Both the position numbers and the translations under genes were made by a program. Below are positions 59,981 to 64,000 of a stretch of 64,000 nucleotides of DNA, piece after piece; positions within the stretch are counted from its first letter, which is position 1; the number at the start of each line of letters is the position of its first letter. Location of the stretch: contig JAJHZJ010000336.1 of assembly GCA_023548195.1 (NCBI GenBank), positions 5,185,805 to 5,249,804 on the forward strand, written 5' to 3'. Source of the DNA: Bettongia penicillata ogilbyi (Eukaryota; Chordata; Mammalia; Diprotodontia; Potoroidae). The notes below the pieces were generated by a model. The model had not been told where the DNA came from. It did no database searches and saw nothing but the letters and a program-made list of their open reading frames with translations.

Positions 59981-60539
59981 GACCATTCTGGTGCAGATGG
60001 GGAGGAGGAACAGGGGAGTCCTCCCAGATGGGGAAGAAGGAGGAGGCCTGGAAAGGGGAAGGTCTCAGAGGAAGATAAAATGTCCCTACTGTGGGGGAGG
60101 GGGGAAGACTGCTTCCCAAGGGAGAGGGATGTGCAGAGCCTGAATTATTGCTGGGGAAGTGGAGGTGGGGGTGGGGGGCAATTTTGAGTTTCTAAGGGAT
60201 ACACAAGAGGAGGAGGAGGAAGGCCTGGGTCATTCTCCACTCCTCCCCAACCCAGAGAGAGAGGGGAATGGTGTCCTCGTGGCTCCCTGGAGTGTGGAGC
60301 ATGAGGGATACAAGGTATGGATACAAGCCATGGTAGATATTCCGGGGTGAGGAAGGAGGGTCCTGAGGCCTATTTGCCTGCCTGGCAAAGCTTGACTTTC
60401 TGAGTGGGTATGGGTTCCCCTTCTTTAAAAACAAACAAAGAGGGCTCAGCGGGCCCCTTTGCTCTCTGCTTGTGCACTGGGGTATGAAATTGGGGAGGGG
60501 GAGAGTCCACATGGCTAACAGAAGGGTGGGAGGGGGCCA

Positions 60540-61160
60540 GTCATTGACTCTGAAAGGGTGTCCTGCCCGAAACACGCGGCTAATTGCCTTTTTATTACGG
60601 CAGCCGCCAAGCCAGACCCCAGAGCTGGGCAAAGGGGGAGCCTGCACAAAGCAGGAAAAGTTGGTCTGATTAATATTACGTTAAATTAAAACTGATTTTC
60701 TGCTCTTTCGGGTCCGTTTTTTTTCCTTCCGCTTCCTGGCCCCCCCGTGAGCCCCCTCCCCTCCCTGGCCGGACGGGATTGCCTCGTCATTTCCAATTCC
60801 TTCTCGTATTGATCTTCCTGTAGAAATCAGTTTTGTAATTAGCTGCAAATTAGGCCTTCTACTGGGGGTGAAGCTGCCCCCTGATTTATCACCAGAGTAA
60901 TTCGCTGTGATCGGAGAGAAATTAAAATGAACTCAATTAGGCTTCGGATTTGCTTTATGGGCCCTGCTCCGAGTTTCAGGGGGAAAAATGACTGTGCTAG
61001 TGTTTAATAGTGTAATGAAAGTAAATAAAGGTTATTCATTGTAATACAGCCGGGGACAGGGCGAGCTCACGGAGCCGGCCCAGAGCAGCCTGAGACTCCT
61101 TTGTTGGTTTATGGCTCGGGGCACCTTAAAAAGACTTTTGATTTTTGTTTTATGAAGACA
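60540..61160. promoter_or_regulatory. Candidate intronic enhancer / conserved noncoding block
   Basis: A repeat-free block of about 600 bp with high sequence complexity and many homeodomain core sites: attaatattacgttaaatt (60669-60687), gtaattagctgcaaattag (60836-60854), aattaaaatgaactcaatta (60921-60940) and an aagtaaataaagg forkhead-like motif near 61020. The composition resembles deeply conserved developmental enhancers. Conservation itself cannot be tested here. Confidence 0.5.
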
Positions 61161-61321
61161 AACAGCTTATGGGATAAAAGGACAGGCTAGATGGAAGGCA
61201 AGTAGCTAGCTGGGGACTGAGGGGACCTCAGTGCAAAGCTGAGCTGTGCTGTCCAGAGCATCTGGGGCTGTGCCAGGCTGTACTGTGTGTGGCATGTGTT
61301 CTAAATGTGGTGTATGTGTGT

Positions 61322-61325
<4 letters not shown>

Positions 61326-61374
<49 letters not shown>
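61326..61374 (+). repeat. GA microsatellite
   Basis: A nearly pure run of about 24 GA units in a PAX2 intron. Confidence 0.95.
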
Positions 61375-61378
<4 letters not shown>

Positions 61379-61939
61379 ATGCATTCTGTACATTAAATGC
61401 TATGTGGGTGCATTTTGCTCTGTTATATGTAATCCCTGCTGAATGTCTATGGCATAGGCATGTGTGTGGACTCTGGCTGTATTTGTGCCTGTCCTGCCTG
61501 GAAAGCATGCCCTATGCTGTTGAGGAGGAAGCAGTCCCCATTCTGGACCTCTGATACGATGTGGAACAGCTGAAAGTTTCCTGGCTTCCAGCTCAGGCTG
61601 GCCTTGGGGTCACCTTGGGAAGTCTAGGCCATGGAGCAGGTGACAGGGAGCCTGGATGCCTGAACTCAGAATGAGTTCCCTTTTCAAGCGCTAAAGCCCT
61701 CTCCACTGTAGATCAGGGCAGAAGGGTTTTAGAGACCTGAAGACATTTCCTGAAGGACTCTAGGGAGAGATAAAGTCAAAGTCAGGGGGAGGAGATGTGA
61801 TCTAGGGTATCACAGAGTGGTGGGTTCCTTCTTGCCAGATTGTATGCATATGCCAAACACACAAGGCCATGTACCAATACATACTGGGTATGCCCATGTG
61901 CATCTTACGTCTATATTCTGGGAAGGCTGCCATGGTTCA

Positions 61940-62188
<249 letters not shown>

Positions 62189-63317
62189 TCAGTGCTAGAC
62201 TAAGAAACGAGAGGGGGGAAAAGTGCGGGCAAAGGGAATGCTCACTTTTGCCCCAGGATTCGGACCATATTTTTGACATCCCTTGACCCTGGCCAGCTCT
62301 CAGCTTCTGTGATGGAGAGGAGCCAGGAATCACCAAACCAAGGAACATGAGGGTAGAGGCAGTACTTGAAGGAATTGGAAAGAGTAGGGTAGGAAGAAGA
62401 AGTAAAACTGGTGAAAGCTTGGGAATCAGGAAAGGATGCTGAGACCAAAGAAGTTTCCCAGGAATTAGCTCCCCAGACTGGGGGCCTCTCCATTCCCAGA
62501 GGCTGAGCCTTTTTCAAGGGAGGAGCTGGATTTACAACTCAGGCTGGCAGCATGAAGCCTGTGGAGAATCAAGGTCAGCTCAGAGATGAGTCTCGGTTCC
62601 ACTGATTCCCAGGCTTGAAAATCACCAAATCTGGTGGCTGAATGTAACATGGTAACTGAGTAAAACAATTAACTCCACTAGGAGGGGAGGAGGAGTTCTG
62701 CGAGCAAAGGCTTAGGGAGTCGGGGTGAGGACCAAGGAGGGCAGGTTACCTGTGAGGAGGGGTTGGAGCTGGGAGAGGTGGAAACTAGAAATAGGCTTCT
62801 ATTGTCAGCTATTCTCTTCTCTAGGGTCAAAGCCCAAATCCCAAGGCCCTGTGCTTCCCAGATGCCAGGCTGTGCTCTAGTTCAGGCCTTTCTTCAAGAC
62901 CAACCTCAGCTACCATTTTGGGGAACATGGGAATGCTACTCCAGCTACCTCCTTCCCAGTCAGGGGAACTCGGTTCAGGCCTGCCAAAAAAACACTATTC
63001 AGGGTGGCACTGCTGATTCTTCTTTTGATTTCTTTGTCTTGCCTTTCTCCTCTCAAGTCCCAAGCCCAGTCCCAACCCTGGGGGTCTTTGAATTTGTTAT
63101 ATTTAACTCCTTTGGCAGAGCCCTGGGACTAGGACTGGGCCCACAGCCAGGGCCACGCCAAAAGCACAGGGGATGTTATATATATCAGTTTATAGGTGAT
63201 TATATGATATGATATAATCAATATTGCATTATATACAGTAACACCATACAGTATCATTCGTGAGACCATAGAAAATATTACATATTGATTAACCTCAACC
63301 TGCAGCCATTGTGTGTA

Positions 63318-63610
63318 TATGAGAGAGAAAGAAAGAGAGAGAAGGGGGGGCAGGGGAGAAGGGGAGAGAGACAGAGAGAAGGGGGCAGAGAGAGGATGTG
63401 GAGAAAGGGAATGAGAATAAGAAAGAAAGAAAAAAGAAAGGAAGGAAAGGAGTGAGGAAGAAAGAAAGAAGGAAGAAAGGAAAGAAAGAAGGAAAAAGGA
63501 AGGAAGAAAAAAGAAAAAGAAAGGAAAAACAAAGAAAAAGAAAATTAGAAAAGAAGGAAGAGAAAAAGAGTAGGGGAAAGACATCAAGTGAGAAGGAAAG
63601 GGAGAAGAGA
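63318..63610 (+). repeat. Long polypurine tract
   Basis: Nearly 300 bp of gaaa, ggaa and gaga units with few interruptions. The long frames on either strand are artefacts (Lys/Glu/Arg-rich or Phe/Ser/Leu-rich). Confidence 0.9.
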
Positions 63611-63789
63611 TGGGAGGGAGATTCTATGGAAAGTGTATATACATATATAGGGAAGAGGACAGGTGTATGTATAGGTTTGTGGGAGAAAAACAGATATATA
63701 CATGTACAGGACAAGGATAAGTGTGTGAAAGAGAAAGCGATATGAAAGGCGGTTCTGGGACATGCCTGCCCACCCAAGAGCCTTGACAG

Positions 63790-63915
63790 TTGGCCCATCT
63801 TCAGCCTCTAGAGCCTTAGAGTCATAAAATTGACCCAGAGAGATTTGTCAACATCTCAGAGTGAGTTAGGTACAGAGCTGGGAATCGTGACTCCCCAGTT
63901 TTCCTAGTGGTATAG
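63790..63915 (-). mobile_element. MIR-type SINE fragment
   Basis: Shows agagccttagagtcataaaa, tgtcaacatctcagagtga and gctgggaatcgtgactcccc, in MIR order. 63916-64000 is unassigned. Confidence 0.5.
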
Positions 63916-64000
63916 CAGCCTCCTTTTTTCTATTTGTATTGCATTTGTGTGTGTTTCCATACGGATGTTTATGTATCATTGTATGTGTATAGCACGTGCC

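Noticed and set aside
59486..60187. 233-codon plus-strand frame
   Set aside because: Runs antisense across a PAX2 exon, its splice sites and a GAGA repeat; composition artefact.
63129..63798. Long Phe/Ser/Leu-rich or Lys/Glu-rich frames
   Set aside because: Translation of a polypurine tract; no domain.

Overview
This is vertebrate genomic DNA, most likely from a marsupial. It holds the 3' half of one recognisable gene, PAX2, on the minus strand; the rest is intron and downstream intergenic DNA. The marsupial reading rests on the repeats: tRNA-derived SINEs ending in the 'gaagagtcagacacaac' motif, marsupial-type L1 3' ends, an RTE-type LINE relic, and many old L2 and MIR copies. I see no bacterial or phage gene, CRISPR array, rRNA or functional tRNA gene. 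Almost all ATG-to-stop frames here are chance frames in repeats or in GC-rich DNA.

PAX2 (minus strand, read from high to low coordinates). Five coding exons carry the partial homeodomain and the C-terminal Pro/Ser/Thr-rich transactivation region: 61988-62163, 59772-59898, 40712-40813, 38073-38159 and the terminal exon at 37548 downward. All have GT-AG borders and their phases join without a break. The paired box, octapeptide and start codon lie beyond position 64000. The C-terminus is multiply coded. The terminal exon has two 3' splice sites 19 nt apart, giving tails that end in YDRH (stop at 37472-37474) or HIVPV (stop at 37408-37410). The 38073-38159 exon is also fully open in a second frame whose TAA is its last three bases. 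All three tails resemble known mammalian PAX2 isoforms. The 3' UTR, about 2.4 kb, runs to a cluster of AATAAA signals at 34985-35024, with an earlier possible signal at 35903-35908.

Layout. 1-34.9 kb is DNA downstream of PAX2: L2, L1, SINE and RTE relics, two microsatellite or minisatellite blocks, and one element with the look of a regulatory sequence (about 27.23-27.55 kb). 34.97-37.55 kb is the terminal exon with a CpG-rich 5' part. 37.5-64 kb is PAX2 introns, including one of about 19 kb (40814-59771) that contains L2 and SINE tracts, an AT-rich inverted repeat and several compact, repeat-free, homeobox-site-rich blocks (about 39.1, 51.3, 54.6, 55.8, 56.9 and 60.9 kb) that are candidate enhancers. 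Several insertions are well resolved: an L1 inside an L2 (6.57-8.09 kb), an L1 of 3.7 kb (19.98-23.71 kb) and an L1 3' UTR fragment inside a SINE (53.44-54.07 kb), each with target-site duplications.

Limits. Everything was read by eye. Repeat borders are approximate unless a target-site duplication is given. Conservation of the candidate regulatory blocks is inferred from composition, not from an alignment.
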